Shown piece after piece: positions 26,097 to 36,923 of a DNA stretch of 64,000 bases. A program made the position numbers and the translations under genes. Position 1 is the stretch's first letter, and every line of letters starts with the position of its first letter. The notes below the pieces were generated by a model. The model was not told the origin of the DNA. It ran no database searches and saw nothing but the letters and a program-made list of their open reading frames with translations. This DNA comes from Arthrobacter cavernae (GTDB lineage Bacteria > Actinomycetota > Actinomycetes > Actinomycetales > Micrococcaceae): positions 1-64,000 of the forward strand of contig NZ_JAFNLL010000012.1 of the NCBI RefSeq assembly GCF_017368795.1. The letters run 5' to 3'.

Positions 26097-26767
26097 AAGC
26101 GCTCCAGCAGGTCCACGTGGCCGGACACGATTAGCATGTCGTGCCCGGAGACCTTGGTCTCCGGGCGGGCGTATGTGAAGTCCTCGCCCGGGGTCTTCAC
26201 ACCCACAATGGTCACGCCGTACTTGGAGCGGACTTTGGATTCCTCCAGGGTGAACCCCACCGTCTCCTTGGGCGGGTACATTTTGACGATCGCGTAGTCG
26301 TCGTCGAACTCGATGAAGTCCAGCATGCGCCCGGAGACCAGGTGGGCGGCGCGGACGCCGGCGTCGGCCTCGGGGTAGATCACGTGGTTGGCGCCGATCC
26401 GGGTGAGGATCTTTCCGTGCGAAGGCGTGATGGCCTTGACCCAGAGGTGCTGAATCCCGAGGTCCACGAGGTTCACGGTGATCAGCACGGAGGACTCGAT
26501 GGACGTGCCCACGCCCACCACGGCCGAGCTGAACTCCTGGGCACCGAGTTGGCGGAGGGCATCGATGTTGGTGGCATCGGCTTCCACCACGTGGGTGAGG
26601 ACGGGCGCCCATTTCTGCACCAGGGCGCGGTCGCGTTCGATCGCCAGGACCTCGCGGCCCTGCTTGACCAGTTGCTCGGCCGTGGCGGAGCCGAAGCGGC
26701 CCAGGCCGATCACCAGCACGGGTTCATTGTGGGAGGGCCGGTTGGCCGCTCCTGTCGAATTAGCCAA
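26081..26767 (-). CDS. trkA: TrkA/KtrA-type potassium channel regulatory subunit
   Basis: This is the cytoplasmic RCK subunit that gates the TrkH channel. It has 228 residues. The RCK-N Rossmann motif is VLVIGLGRFGSATAEQLVKQG and the acidic loop VLAIERDRALV. The C-terminal RCK-C domain spans SKYGVTIVGVKTPGEDFTYARPETKVSGHDMLIVSG. I start at TTG 26767, which overlaps the trkH stop by eight bases and has AGAGAGG seven bases upstream. The frame is open to 26833 but that part is inside trkH. The product ends AARP at a stop embedded in a tandem repeat. Confidence 0.92.
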   Translation of the reverse strand: MANSTGAANRPSHNEPVLVIGLGRFGSATAEQLVKQGREVLAIERDRALVQKWAPVLTHVVEADATNIDALRQLGAQEFSSAVVGVGTSIESSVLITVNLVDLGIQHLWVKAITPSHGKILTRIGANHVIYPEADAGVRAAHLVSGRMLDFIEFDDDYAIVKMYPPKETVGFTLEESKVRSKYGVTIVGVKTPGEDFTYARPETKVSGHDMLIVSGHVDLLERFAARP

Positions 26768-28193
26768 TGATTGGCCTCTCTTCCGGGTAGTGGTACAGCT
26801 GGCTGCGCTCGCGCAGGGCCAGCGCAGCGGCAAGGGTCACGGTGCCGACGCGGCCGGCGAACATGAGGGCGGACAGGACGTAGACGCCCGACGGCGGCAG
26901 CTCGGCACTGAGGTTGGTGCTGAGTCCCACGGTGGCGAAGGCGGAGATGGTTTCAAAGAGCACGCGGTCCAGCGTGGCCCCGCTGATCTGGAGCAGCAGG
27001 AAGGCCGACACCGATACGAGCGTGGCACCGGCGACGATCACCGAGATGGCCACCCGCATGGTGCCCTGGGGGATGGTGCGGCCGTAGACCTTCACATCGG
27101 TGTCGCCGCGGGCCTCGGCCACGATGGCGAGGAACATGACGGCGATGGTGGTCACCTTGATGCCGCCCGCCGTCGACGCCGAACCGCCGCCGGCGAACAT
27201 GAGGGCATCGGTGAGCAGCATGGTGGTGGATTCCATGTGGTTCTGGTCCACCAGGTTGAAACCGCCCGAGCGGGTCATGACGGAGGCGAAGAGGGAATGG
27301 ATGACCTTGTCGTCAAGGTCCATGCGGCCGATGGTCCGCACGTTGTCCCACTCCATGAGCGCCCACAGGACCATGCCCGCCGCCAGCAGGATGAAGGACA
27401 CCTGGATGGTGAGCTTGGTGTGCAGGTTCCACTTTTTCCAGTTGAGCCCGTTCTGCTGCAGGACCATCACCACGGGGAAGCCCAGGCTGCCCAGGAAGAC
27501 GCCCAGCATGAGGGGGACGAGGATCCACAGATCGGTCTCGTAGGGCACGATGCCGTCCGAGTGGGGCGTGAAACCGGCGTTGTTGAACGCGGAAATCGAG
27601 TAGAAGACGCCGTGCCACACGGACTGCCAGAAGTCTTCGCCGAGCGTCATGAACCGGGGGATCAGGGCCAGCGCCAGGGCTGCCTCGATCACCACGGAGG
27701 TCACGATGACGATCCGCAGCAGGGTACCCACCTCGCCCAGCCTGCCCGCGTTGTTCATGGCCTCCTGCGCGATCAGCTTGCCCCGCACGCCCAGGCGTTT
27801 GCTGACCATGAGGGCCAGCAGCGAGGCGAGGGTCAAGGTGCCCAAGCCGCCCACGAAGATGCCCACCAGGATGACCAGCTGGCCGAAGAAGGTCCAGTGC
27901 GTCGCCGTCGAGACCACGGTGAGCCCGGTGACGCAGACGCTGGAGACAGCCGTGAACATGGCCTGGTGCAGCGGCGTGACCACGCCGGCGGCGGAGGCTG
28001 CGGGCAGGGACAGTAGCCCGGTGAACAACAGGATCACGACGCCGAAGACCGTCAGCGCCAAACGCGCCGGGGAAGTGTTGGCGATGTTGTCGATGAAGTC
28101 GCGCACGCCTGTGAAGATCCACAGGCCTTCCCGTTCGGACTGGACGGGTTGCCAGTTGGCCGGGCTCTTGGACCTCGACTGGCTCTGAGTCAT
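26760..28193 (-). CDS. trkH: TrkH/KtrB-type potassium uptake channel subunit
   Basis: This is the membrane channel of a Ktr/Trk potassium uptake system. It has 477 residues from ATG 28193, which has GAGGAAG upstream. The frame extends to 28214. Several pore loops are visible, including MFTAVSSVCVTGLTVV, ISAFNNAGFTPHSDG and SASTAGGIKVTTIA. In the last segment, TAGGIK is the fourth pore region, and the first pore glycine sits in VTGL. The short length fits KtrB. The trkH-trkA overlap gives co-translation. Confidence 0.92.
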   Translation of the reverse strand: MTQSQSRSKSPANWQPVQSEREGLWIFTGVRDFIDNIANTSPARLALTVFGVVILLFTGLLSLPAASAAGVVTPLHQAMFTAVSSVCVTGLTVVSTATHWTFFGQLVILVGIFVGGLGTLTLASLLALMVSKRLGVRGKLIAQEAMNNAGRLGEVGTLLRIVIVTSVVIEAALALALIPRFMTLGEDFWQSVWHGVFYSISAFNNAGFTPHSDGIVPYETDLWILVPLMLGVFLGSLGFPVVMVLQQNGLNWKKWNLHTKLTIQVSFILLAAGMVLWALMEWDNVRTIGRMDLDDKVIHSLFASVMTRSGGFNLVDQNHMESTTMLLTDALMFAGGGSASTAGGIKVTTIAVMFLAIVAEARGDTDVKVYGRTIPQGTMRVAISVIVAGATLVSVSAFLLLQISGATLDRVLFETISAFATVGLSTNLSAELPPSGVYVLSALMFAGRVGTVTLAAALALRERSQLYHYPEERPIIG

Positions 28194-28293
28194 GGTGCTT
28201 CCTCGATCGAACATGCTTTCCTGAGTAGTAAACCACTAATCGCGCGGCGTAACCGGGCGGCCGGGCCCCAGGGGCTCGGGTAGCCTGATCTGG

Positions 28294-29505
28294 ATGACTT
28301 TCCGGTCCAACATCCGCCACTCCGCACTGCCAACGACGGTGGTGTGGGACCCCGCGCTGACCGCGTACAACTTCGGCCCCGGCCACCCCATGGCGCCGGA
28401 CCGTCTTGAGCTCACGGCGAGGCTCGCCGCGGCGCTTGGACTGTTCGACCACGAACACGTGGCGGTCGAGCCACCGGAGCCCGCCACCGACGTCGAACTC
28501 CACACCGTGCACAGCGCCGACTACGTCGCGGCGGTCCGCCGCGTGAGTGAGGATCCGACGACGCCGGACGAGGCGCATGGCCTGGGCACCGAAGACGATC
28601 CCGCGTTTCGCGGCATGCACGAGGCCAGTGCGCGGCTGGCCGGCGGTTCGCTGCTGGCCGCCAGCGCCCTGCTGTCCGGCAGCGCCGTCCGCGCCGTGAA
28701 TTTCAGCGGCGGCATGCACCACGCGGCCCGTGACCGGGCCAGCGGATTCTGCATCTACAACGATGCGGCGCTCGCCGTGCAGCGCCTGCTCGACGGCGGC
28801 GTCCGCAAGGTCGCGTACATCGACGTCGACGCCCATCACGGCGACGGCACGCAGAACATCTTCTGGAACGATCCCCGGGTCCTGACCATCTCCCTGCATG
28901 AATCCGGGCTCTCGCTGTTCCCCGGCACGGGCTTCGCCAACGAGATCGGCGGCCCGGACGCGCAGGGCATGGCCGTCAACGTGGCACTGCCGGCCTGGAC
29001 CGAGGACGCCGCCTGGCTGCGAGCCTTCCACGCCGTGGTGCCGCAACTGGTGGGGGCCTTCGAGCCCGAGGTGATCGTCAGCCAGCACGGCTGCGACTCG
29101 CACCGCCTGGACCCCCTCACACATTTGAACCTCAGTGTGGACGGACAGCGCGAGGCGGCTGCCGCCGTCGCCAGCCTGGCGTCCCGGTACTGCGGGAACC
29201 GGTGGATTGCCACCGGCGGGGGAGGCTACGAGGTCACGGGCGTTGTCCCGCGCGCCTGGAGCCACCTGATCGGCATGGTGGCCCAGCGCCCCGTGCCGGT
29301 CTCCACGCCGGTTCCCGAGGCCTGGCGCAGCTATGTACGCGAGCGCTACGGCATCACGGCACCGGAGCTCATGGGCGACGGCGTGGACACCTGGTGGCGT
29401 TCCTGGGAGGTCGGCTACGACCCCAACGACGCCGTGGACCGGAGCATCATGGCCACGCGCAAGGAAGTGTTCCCGCTGCACGGCCTGGACCCCTGGTTCG
29501 ACTGA
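28294..29505 (+). CDS. acuC: AcuC-like protein deacetylase (class I HDAC fold)
   Basis: This zinc-dependent deacetylase is related to B. subtilis AcuC, which deacetylates acetyl-CoA synthetase. The 403-residue protein shows HPMAPDRLELTARL near the N-terminus, the catalytic region FSGGMHHAARDRASGFCIYNDAALAV, and the metal site YIDVDAHHGDGTQNIFW. Further metal ligands lie in VIVSQHGCDSHRLDPL and TGGGGYE. ATG 28294 has TAGCCT seven bases upstream and is predicted to be leaderless. It diverges from trkH. Confidence 0.9.
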   Translation: MTFRSNIRHSALPTTVVWDPALTAYNFGPGHPMAPDRLELTARLAAALGLFDHEHVAVEPPEPATDVELHTVHSADYVAAVRRVSEDPTTPDEAHGLGTEDDPAFRGMHEASARLAGGSLLAASALLSGSAVRAVNFSGGMHHAARDRASGFCIYNDAALAVQRLLDGGVRKVAYIDVDAHHGDGTQNIFWNDPRVLTISLHESGLSLFPGTGFANEIGGPDAQGMAVNVALPAWTEDAAWLRAFHAVVPQLVGAFEPEVIVSQHGCDSHRLDPLTHLNLSVDGQREAAAAVASLASRYCGNRWIATGGGGYEVTGVVPRAWSHLIGMVAQRPVPVSTPVPEAWRSYVRERYGITAPELMGDGVDTWWRSWEVGYDPNDAVDRSIMATRKEVFPLHGLDPWFD

Positions 29506-29571
29506 GGGCACCTGGCTCCCATCGGCGAAATAGTGATGCCAATCGGTGTATATGTCGCTAGGGTGGGAGCC

Positions 29572-30117
29572 ATGGTGACTGACGACGTATTTGCCGTCAT
29601 TGCTGAGGCAACCAGGCGCGACATCCTGGTTTCCCTCCGCTCTGGGGACAAGGCTGTAGGTGAACTGGTGGAGGAGCTTGCTGCGAGCCAGCCCACCATT
29701 TCGAAGCATTTGAAGGTTCTGCGGGAGGCGGATCTCGTCAGCATGCGTGCCCAGGGCCAGAAGCGCTACTATGCGCTGAACGCCAAGCCACTGGCCGGCA
29801 TCGCCAGCTGGCTGGAGACGTTCGACGTCGGCCCTGCCGCAAGCGCCGTGGTTCCCGCCGTCGCGCCCGCCGAAACCGAAACGGAAACAGTGCACGGCCG
29901 CCCCGCCGGCGACGCCGCGAAGGCACAGCCTGCCGCCTCCGCGGTCACCGCCGGCGAACCCCAGGCCCCGACGCTCCCCGAAACGGCCGGCGCCGCGCCC
30001 GGAGCGGACGATACCGTTCCGCAGCAGATCGGACGCACCGTGGGCCGCGCGGCAACCAAGGCGGCCGACCTTCTGGCGAACCTGCCGAACCTGCCGAAGT
30101 TCGGCCGGAAGAAGTAG
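29572..30117 (+). CDS. ArsR-family regulator with long Ala/Pro-rich tail
   Basis: This is a winged-helix repressor-like protein with 181 residues from ATG 29572. Residues 1-80 are an ArsR domain: VFAVIAEATRRDILVSLRSGDKAVGELVEELAASQPTISKHLKVLREADLV, then the wing QKRYYALNAKPL. No ArsR-type metal-binding Cys motif is present. Residues 85-160 are a low-complexity Ala/Pro/Glu/Thr linker, and the end is basic (LPNLPKFGRKK). TAGGGT lies seven bases before 29572, which supports this start over 29533. Its target is unknown; gdhA is immediately downstream after a 250-base gap. Confidence 0.85.
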   Translation: MVTDDVFAVIAEATRRDILVSLRSGDKAVGELVEELAASQPTISKHLKVLREADLVSMRAQGQKRYYALNAKPLAGIASWLETFDVGPAASAVVPAVAPAETETETVHGRPAGDAAKAQPAASAVTAGEPQAPTLPETAGAAPGADDTVPQQIGRTVGRAATKAADLLANLPNLPKFGRKK

Positions 30118-30281
30118 CCTCCCCGCGGCTTGGAGGAAGCGCACAATATACACCGCCTCGACAGCAATCTAACGTGATGCTCGCCACACTGTTAAGTTGG
30201 CGTTCATCCCCTGTTCCCGCGTCATTACGCCATTTTGCGGCACCTCCATGTCCTGAAGCGCCACCGGTCACAATGAACTGA

Positions 30282-31709
<1,428 letters not shown>

Positions 31710-31735
31710 TCCTTTCCTCTTCGCCGAGATGACAG

Positions 31736-31771
31736 ATGGCGGCAGTGTTCTTCCGGGAACACTGCCGCCAT
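31736..31771. terminator. gdhA terminator hairpin
   Basis: Perfect 15-bp arms (31736-31750 and 31757-31771) enclose the loop TTCCGG, 26 bases after the gdhA stop. No long T tract follows. The core sequence is nearly repeated in the terminator at 34357-34386. Confidence 0.8.
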
Positions 31772-31843
31772 TGTCGTCATTGCGCGTGCCTGCCGCCCGA
31801 CACCATAATCATCATGGGTCAGCGTTCATGGAAGGGGACGGTC

Positions 31844-32257
31844 ATGCGTCGTTCGCAGGAACTGGAAGATCTGGTCGCGCGGTGGTTCGCTGCGGCAAGC
31901 ACGGGAGATGCATCCCTTGTGGATACCGCCGTCTCACTAGACCCGGGCGCCCGCCTGATTGGCAGTGACCCCTCGGAATGGCTTCATGGTGGCGAAGCCG
32001 TGGCTCGGTTCCTGCGCGGCGAAGTAACCAACGCCGCGGGCCAGGCGCAGTTCTCCCCGGAGGGAACCGAGGCGTTTGAGGAGGGGACGGTGGGGTGGGC
32101 CACCACCCGTCTCACCATCACGCTTCCGGACGGCGGCCACGTCTCGCCGCGCTGGAGCGCCGTTTTCCACCGCGAGGGTGATACCTGGCGGTTCGTTCAG
32201 ACGCATGCCTCGATAGGAGTCGCCAACGCCGACATCGGCTGGATCTACCCCGGCTGA
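31844..32257 (+). CDS. NTF2-like (SnoaL/DUF4440-type) protein
   Basis: This 137-residue protein has an NTF2-like fold: RRSQELEDLVARWFAAASTGDASLVD, a variable loop, then beta strands VGWATTRLTITLPDG, SPRWSAVFHREGDTWRFVQTHASIGVAN. Such domains bind small ligands or catalyse simple reactions, so no substrate can be assigned. I start at ATG 31844, because GGAAGGGG lies about seven bases upstream. ATG 31814 is an alternative. The gene ends four bases from the stop of the convergent lldD-like gene. Confidence 0.8.
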   Translation: MRRSQELEDLVARWFAAASTGDASLVDTAVSLDPGARLIGSDPSEWLHGGEAVARFLRGEVTNAAGQAQFSPEGTEAFEEGTVGWATTRLTITLPDGGHVSPRWSAVFHREGDTWRFVQTHASIGVANADIGWIYPG

Positions 32258-32261
32258 AGGG

Positions 32262-33566
32262 TCAGAGGGACAGCAGCCGGACGTGGTCCGGGGTGAGTTC
32301 CGAGACCTTGCTTACGCCGAGTAGCGCCATGGTGCGTGCCATGTCCTTCTCCAGGATCCCGATGGTGCGGTCCACGCCTGCCCGGCCGCCGGCCATGAGC
32401 CCGTAGAGGTAGGCGCGGCCGATCAGCGTGAAGTTGGCCCCCAGGGCCAGTGCGGCCACGATGTCGGCGCCGCCCATGATGCCGGTGTCCAGGATGATGT
32501 CCGCCTTCCCCTTGAGGGCGGCGGAGACCTCCGGCAGCAGGTGGAACGGGATGGGCGCGCGGTCCAGTTGGCGGCCGCCGTGGTTCGAGAGCACAATGCC
32601 ATCCGCACCGTGGTCCACCACCTTGCGCGCGTCGTCCACGGTCTGGATGCCCTTGACCACCAGCTTGCCCTTCCACGTTTCGCGCAGCCAGTCGAGGTCA
32701 TCGAACGTCAGGGTGGGGTCGAACATGGAGTTGATGAGATCGGCCACCGTGCCGGTGTAGCGGGACAGGGAGGCGAACGTCAGGGGCTCGTGGGTCAGGA
32801 AGTTGAACCACCAGGCCGGGCGGTACGAGGCATCCAGGACGGTCTTGATGGTCAGTGCCGGAGGAATGGTCATGCCGTTGCGGACATCGCGCAGGCGGGC
32901 CCCGGCAACGGCGGTGTCCACCGTGACCATGAGGGTGTCGTTCCCCGCGGCGGCGGCCCGTTCGATGAGTTCCAGCGAACGCTCGCGGTCCGTCCACAGG
33001 TACAGCTGGAACCAGTTGCGCCCGTTCGGCGCCGCGGCGGCCACGTCCTCGATGGAAGCCGTTCCCATGGTGGAGAGGGTGTACGGGATGCCCGCGGCCT
33101 CCGCGGCCTGCGAGCCGGCATATTCGCCCTCGGACTGCATCATCCGGGTGAAACCCGTGGGCGCGATGCCGAAGGGCAGCCGGGATTCCTTGCCCAGGAT
33201 GTCCGTGCGGAGGTCGATGCTGGACACATCGCGCAGGATGCCCGGCCGGAACTCGATGTCCTGGAAGGCCTCCCGGGCCCGGCGCAGGGTGATCTCCGCT
33301 TCCGCGGCGCCGTCGGTGTAGTCGAACGGTGCCTGCGGGGTGCGGCGCTTGGCGATGTCCCGCAGCTCCCAGATGGTGCTGGCGCGGCGCAGGCGGGCGG
33401 CCTGGCCGAATTCGGGTTTCTTGAACTGCATCAGGGGAGCCAGGTCTGCGATCTTCGGAACGCGCCGCCTGAGGGCCGGCGGACGCCCGACGGCGGTGCC
33501 GCCGTGTGCGGATGCGTCACCGCTGGCGCCGCTCATCGGAGTGGTGGGCTGGATGGTCTGCGTCAT
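32262..33566 (-). CDS. lldD: FMN-dependent alpha-hydroxy acid dehydrogenase (L-lactate dehydrogenase type)
   Basis: This flavoenzyme oxidises L-lactate or another 2-hydroxy acid and passes electrons to quinone or oxygen. It has 434 residues from ATG 33566. Landmarks are [60 protein letters not shown], and the active site [12 protein letters not shown] with the catalytic His. [20 protein letters not shown] binds the FMN phosphate. GGAG lies seven bases before ATG 33566; the long open frame upstream to 34388 is a shadow of the divergent regulator. Regulation by the FadR-type neighbour is likely. The exact substrate is not proven. Confidence 0.85.
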   Translation of the reverse strand: MTQTIQPTTPMSGASGDASAHGGTAVGRPPALRRRVPKIADLAPLMQFKKPEFGQAARLRRASTIWELRDIAKRRTPQAPFDYTDGAAEAEITLRRAREAFQDIEFRPGILRDVSSIDLRTDILGKESRLPFGIAPTGFTRMMQSEGEYAGSQAAEAAGIPYTLSTMGTASIEDVAAAAPNGRNWFQLYLWTDRERSLELIERAAAAGNDTLMVTVDTAVAGARLRDVRNGMTIPPALTIKTVLDASYRPAWWFNFLTHEPLTFASLSRYTGTVADLINSMFDPTLTFDDLDWLRETWKGKLVVKGIQTVDDARKVVDHGADGIVLSNHGGRQLDRAPIPFHLLPEVSAALKGKADIILDTGIMGGADIVAALALGANFTLIGRAYLYGLMAGGRAGVDRTIGILEKDMARTMALLGVSKVSELTPDHVRLLSL

Positions 33567-33587
33567 TGCTGTCTCCGGATTCGATTG

Positions 33588-33627
33588 TGTGGTTGGACCA
33601 CACTCTAGATCATGTGGTCCAACCACA
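33588..33627. promoter_or_regulatory. Double FadR/LldR-type operator
   Basis: Two 15-bp boxes, 33588-33602 and 33613-33627, are exact reverse complements. Each is itself a palindrome of form TGTGGT-N3-ACCACA. This fits the TNGTNNNACNA consensus of FadR-family GntR regulators. Box centres lie 25 bases apart. The site lies between the divergent lldD-like and regulator genes, just upstream of the regulator -10. Confidence 0.85.
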
Positions 33628-33644
33628 TCAAGTAGAATTCGCAT

Positions 33645-34337
33645 ATGCGCACCCACGAACTCGTCCTGCACTGGATCGAGAAGCAGCTCTCGGACGGCCA
33701 GTTGCTGCTCGGCGGCAGGCTCCCGGCCGAGCGGGCCCTGGCCGAGCAGCTGCAGGTGTCCCGCACCTCGGTCCGGGAGGCCATCCGGATCCTCGAGGCC
33801 ATGGGCGTGGTCCGGGCGGGCGTGGGCTCGGGCAAGGACGCCGGGACCGTGGTCATCGCAGAGCCTGCCTCGGCACTCGGCTCGGCGCTGCGCCTCCACG
33901 TCGCCACGCAGCATCTGCCCGTCGCCGATATCGTGGAAACGCGTGCCCTGCTGGAATCGTGGGCCGTGGCGCGCGCCAAGCCGGACACCCCTGCACTGGC
34001 GGAAGCCGCCCGGCTGCTGGAGGAGATGGACGCGCACGCCGCCGTCGACGATTTCCTCGGACTGGACGTCCGCTTCCACGTTGCGCTGGCAGAGGCCGCC
34101 GGAAATGCCGTGGTGAGCACCATGATGGGCTCGCTGCGGGAGGCGATTGAAGGCTACGCCGCTGCGCTCACGGCCAACCTGCCCGACTGGGAGACCACCG
34201 CAGCGCGCCTGCGGGCCGAGCACCGCGCCATCCTGCAGGCAGTGAACGACGGCGACGGCGAGCGCGCGGCCGAGCTGGTGGCCGCCCACATCCACGGCTT
34301 CTACCGCGAGGCCGGGCTGGGACAGGCCCCGGACTGA
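33645..34337 (+). CDS. FadR-type GntR-family regulator (LldR-like)
   Basis: This regulator has 230 residues. The GntR winged helix comes first: [51 protein letters not shown]. The FCD ligand domain follows, with [34 protein letters not shown] and [16 protein letters not shown]; its Asp and His residues usually bind a metal that contacts the effector. By position it probably senses a hydroxy acid and represses the divergent oxidase and itself. ATG 33645 has TAGAAT six bases upstream, so the mRNA is predicted to be leaderless. Confidence 0.9.
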   Translation: MRTHELVLHWIEKQLSDGQLLLGGRLPAERALAEQLQVSRTSVREAIRILEAMGVVRAGVGSGKDAGTVVIAEPASALGSALRLHVATQHLPVADIVETRALLESWAVARAKPDTPALAEAARLLEEMDAHAAVDDFLGLDVRFHVALAEAAGNAVVSTMMGSLREAIEGYAAALTANLPDWETTAARLRAEHRAILQAVNDGDGERAAELVAAHIHGFYREAGLGQAPD

Positions 34338-34356
34338 AGCCGCCCAAATGAAACGA

Positions 34357-34386
34357 GGCGGCAGCGTCCTTCCGGACACTGCCGCC
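34357..34386. terminator. Bidirectional terminator hairpin
   Basis: Arms 34357-34369 and 34374-34386 pair over 13 bases with one mismatch, loop TTCC. It lies between the convergent regulator and GH3 genes and can serve both. It resembles the gdhA terminator in sequence. Confidence 0.75.
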
Positions 34387-34421
34387 ACCTGCTATTTCGC
34401 GGATCGAACCAGAAGCCGCGA

Positions 34422-36923
34422 CTAGCGCAGCTCGATGTCCAGGACCTGGAAATCATCGGCCGCATGGCGGCCCACCAGCAGCTGGAACGTTCCGGGCTCA
34501 AACTGCCAGCCGCCGTCGTAGTGGCCGAAGGAACGGGCTGGGAGCAGCACTTCAACGCTGTCCGCGCCGCCGGCGGCCAGGTGCACGTCCGCAAAGCCGG
34601 CCAGCCAGCGCACGGGACGCTCCACGGCGGAATCCTTGCGGGCGAGGTACACCTGCACCACTTCGCGGCCCGTCCGCTTGCCCGTGTTGCTCACGGGCAC
34701 GTGGACTCGCACGTCCTGGCCTGCCAGGACGGACGCCGGGGCGTGGGCCCCGCCGAATTCGAACGTGGAATAGCCCAGGCCGAAGCCGAACGGGTAGGCC
34801 GGGGCGGCGCCGCCGGCGGCTTCCTGCCGGAGCCAGGCGCGGTAGCCGATGTGGATGCCCTCGGAGTACACCACCTTGCCGTCCACCGGCGTGGTGCTCA
34901 GCACGGGACCGTCCTCAAGGGTGGCCGGCCACGTGGTGGGGAGGCGTCCGCCCGGTTCCGCCGCGCCCAGCAGGATGTCGGCGACGGCAGCGCCGAATTC
35001 CTGTCCGCCGAACCAGCCCAGCAGCACCGCGCCCACCTTGTCCCGCCACGGCATCAGCACCGGGGATCCCGAGTTGACCACCACCACCGTGCGCTGATTC
35101 ACCGCGGCCACGGCCTCCACGAGCCGGTTCTGGTGCCCGGGCAGGTCGAGGTCCTGGCGGTCGAAGCCCTCGGACTCGATCGCGGCGTTGGTGCCGACCA
35201 CCACCACGGCGACGCCGGCCGTCCGGGCCGCCTCCACGGCGGCGGCGATCTCCGCGTCCGGATCCTCGACGACGGTTTCCTCGCCCAGCAGGATGGCTGT
35301 CAAGGGGATTTCCTGCTGTGCCGGCAGCCGGTACACGGCCTCGATGGAGATACGCTGCCCGGCCTCGGCCTGGACAGCATGCACGGACTGCGGCGGGGCG
35401 AACAAGGCCGCGCCCAGCACGTTCGTGTCGTCATGGATGGTGTCGTTGAAGAGTTCGACGCCGTCGATCTCCAGCCGGACTTCGCCCACCGTGCCGACGC
35501 CCAGGTGGTGCACACCGGCGGTTTCGGCCGTCCATTCAGTCTGCATGCGGATCGCTGCTGCACCCTCGGGGATGCCGACGCCGAACCAGATCAGGTGCGA
35601 GGCCAGCCGGTCCTCACCCGAGATTTCGGTGCCGTCGGCAGCCAGGAAGCTGACGCGCATGCCGGGAACGCCGGACACCGGGTTGTGGAGTGCGGTCCGG
35701 GCGAAGGGCTGCAGCCCCTCGGCCACCTTGGCGCCGCGGACATAGCTGAGCTCGACGTTGCCGGGCAGGGCCTTCCGCAGCCCTTCCAGCGGCGAGACGG
35801 TGTATTTGGGCATCACGGTGGCGCTGCCGCCGCCCTGGGTGCGCGCTTCCTCGGCGTTGTGGCCGATGACGGCGACGCTGCCCAGCGCCGCGGCGTCCAG
35901 CGGCAGCAGGCCGCCCTCGTTGCGGACCAGCACGGCGCCCCGCACGGCCACCTCGCGGGCCAGCGCGGCGCCGTCGAGCTGCGCGGGAAGCTCCCGGACG
36001 GCCGGTTCGAAGCCCTCCAGGACCCCCACCCGGGCGGCCAGGCGCAGGATGCGGGTGGCCTTTTCCAGGATCGCGTCGCGGCTGACCCGGCCGTCCTCGA
36101 CGGCGGCGAGCAGCTTGGCGCCCCAGTGGCCCACGGGGCCCGGCATCTCCAGGTCCTGGTGGGCATTGGCGGCCTCCACGGACCGCACGCCGGTCCAGTC
36201 CGAGACCACTACGCCGTCGAAGCCCCACTCGGTGGAGAGCGGCGTTTCCAGGAGTTTGTTCTCACTGGCGGTGGTGCCGTTGATGGAGTTGTAGGAGCTC
36301 ATCACCAGCCACGCGCGGGCTTCGGTGATGGCGTCCTCGAAGGCCGCCAGGTAGAGCTCCCGCAAGGGGCGCTCGTCCACCACGGAGTCGGCCGTGAAGC
36401 GATCAGTCTCGGCCTCGTTGGCCAGGTAGTGCTTGGGGGTCGCGCCAACGCCCATGGACTGCACGCCGGCCACATAGCCGGCAGCCATGGTGGCGGTGAG
36501 GCGGGGGTCTTCGCTCATGCACTCGAAGTGGCGGCCGCCCAAGGGTGAGCGGTGCAGGTTGATGGTGGGGCCCAGGACGACGTGGACGCCCTTGCGGCGG
36601 GCCTCCTGGCCCAGGACCTGTCCGTAACTCCGGGCCAGCTCGACGCTCCACGTCGCAGCGAGGGCCGACGACGACGGCAGCGAGACGGAGTCGTGGCGCT
36701 CGTCGAAGTCCTCGCCGCGGACCCCGGACGGGCCGTCGGAGAGCACAATGCGCTTCAGGCCGATCTCCGGGATGCCGTGCGTGGACCAGACATCGGCGCC
36801 GGTCAGCAGCCTGAGCTGCAGCTCAAGGCTGAGGGAGCGGGCAGTTTCGCGGATCCGGGCGTCGTCGTCGGGAAAGATTGCCGCGGAGGGCTCGACGGCG
36901 GACGGGGACAGTACGGGGTTCAC
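34422..36923 (-). CDS. Glycoside hydrolase family 3 beta-glycosidase with PA14 insert
   Basis: This enzyme probably hydrolyses beta-linked oligosaccharides inside the cell, as no signal peptide is seen. The 833-residue protein has the GH3 barrel with LSDGPSGVRGE, KHYLANE (about 164-170) and the nucleophile Asp242 in VVVSDWTGV. The second GH3 domain holds VIGHNAEEARTQGGGSA. A PA14-like segment (about 400-560) interrupts it. A fibronectin-like domain ends the chain. The start GTG 36923 has AGGAG eight bases upstream, inside the MFS 3' end. It forms an operon with the MFS gene, which suggests uptake and cleavage of a glycoside. Exact specificity is unknown. Confidence 0.9.
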   Translation of the reverse strand: MNPVLSPSAVEPSAAIFPDDDARIRETARSLSLELQLRLLTGADVWSTHGIPEIGLKRIVLSDGPSGVRGEDFDERHDSVSLPSSSALAATWSVELARSYGQVLGQEARRKGVHVVLGPTINLHRSPLGGRHFECMSEDPRLTATMAAGYVAGVQSMGVGATPKHYLANEAETDRFTADSVVDERPLRELYLAAFEDAITEARAWLVMSSYNSINGTTASENKLLETPLSTEWGFDGVVVSDWTGVRSVEAANAHQDLEMPGPVGHWGAKLLAAVEDGRVSRDAILEKATRILRLAARVGVLEGFEPAVRELPAQLDGAALAREVAVRGAVLVRNEGGLLPLDAAALGSVAVIGHNAEEARTQGGGSATVMPKYTVSPLEGLRKALPGNVELSYVRGAKVAEGLQPFARTALHNPVSGVPGMRVSFLAADGTEISGEDRLASHLIWFGVGIPEGAAAIRMQTEWTAETAGVHHLGVGTVGEVRLEIDGVELFNDTIHDDTNVLGAALFAPPQSVHAVQAEAGQRISIEAVYRLPAQQEIPLTAILLGEETVVEDPDAEIAAAVEAARTAGVAVVVVGTNAAIESEGFDRQDLDLPGHQNRLVEAVAAVNQRTVVVVNSGSPVLMPWRDKVGAVLLGWFGGQEFGAAVADILLGAAEPGGRLPTTWPATLEDGPVLSTTPVDGKVVYSEGIHIGYRAWLRQEAAGGAAPAYPFGFGLGYSTFEFGGAHAPASVLAGQDVRVHVPVSNTGKRTGREVVQVYLARKDSAVERPVRWLAGFADVHLAAGGADSVEVLLPARSFGHYDGGWQFEPGTFQLLVGRHAADDFQVLDIELR

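Noticed and set aside
27313-30153. 946-codon minus-strand frame across acuC and trkH
   Set aside because: It spans real genes on both strands, including trkH in another frame, and has no family features.
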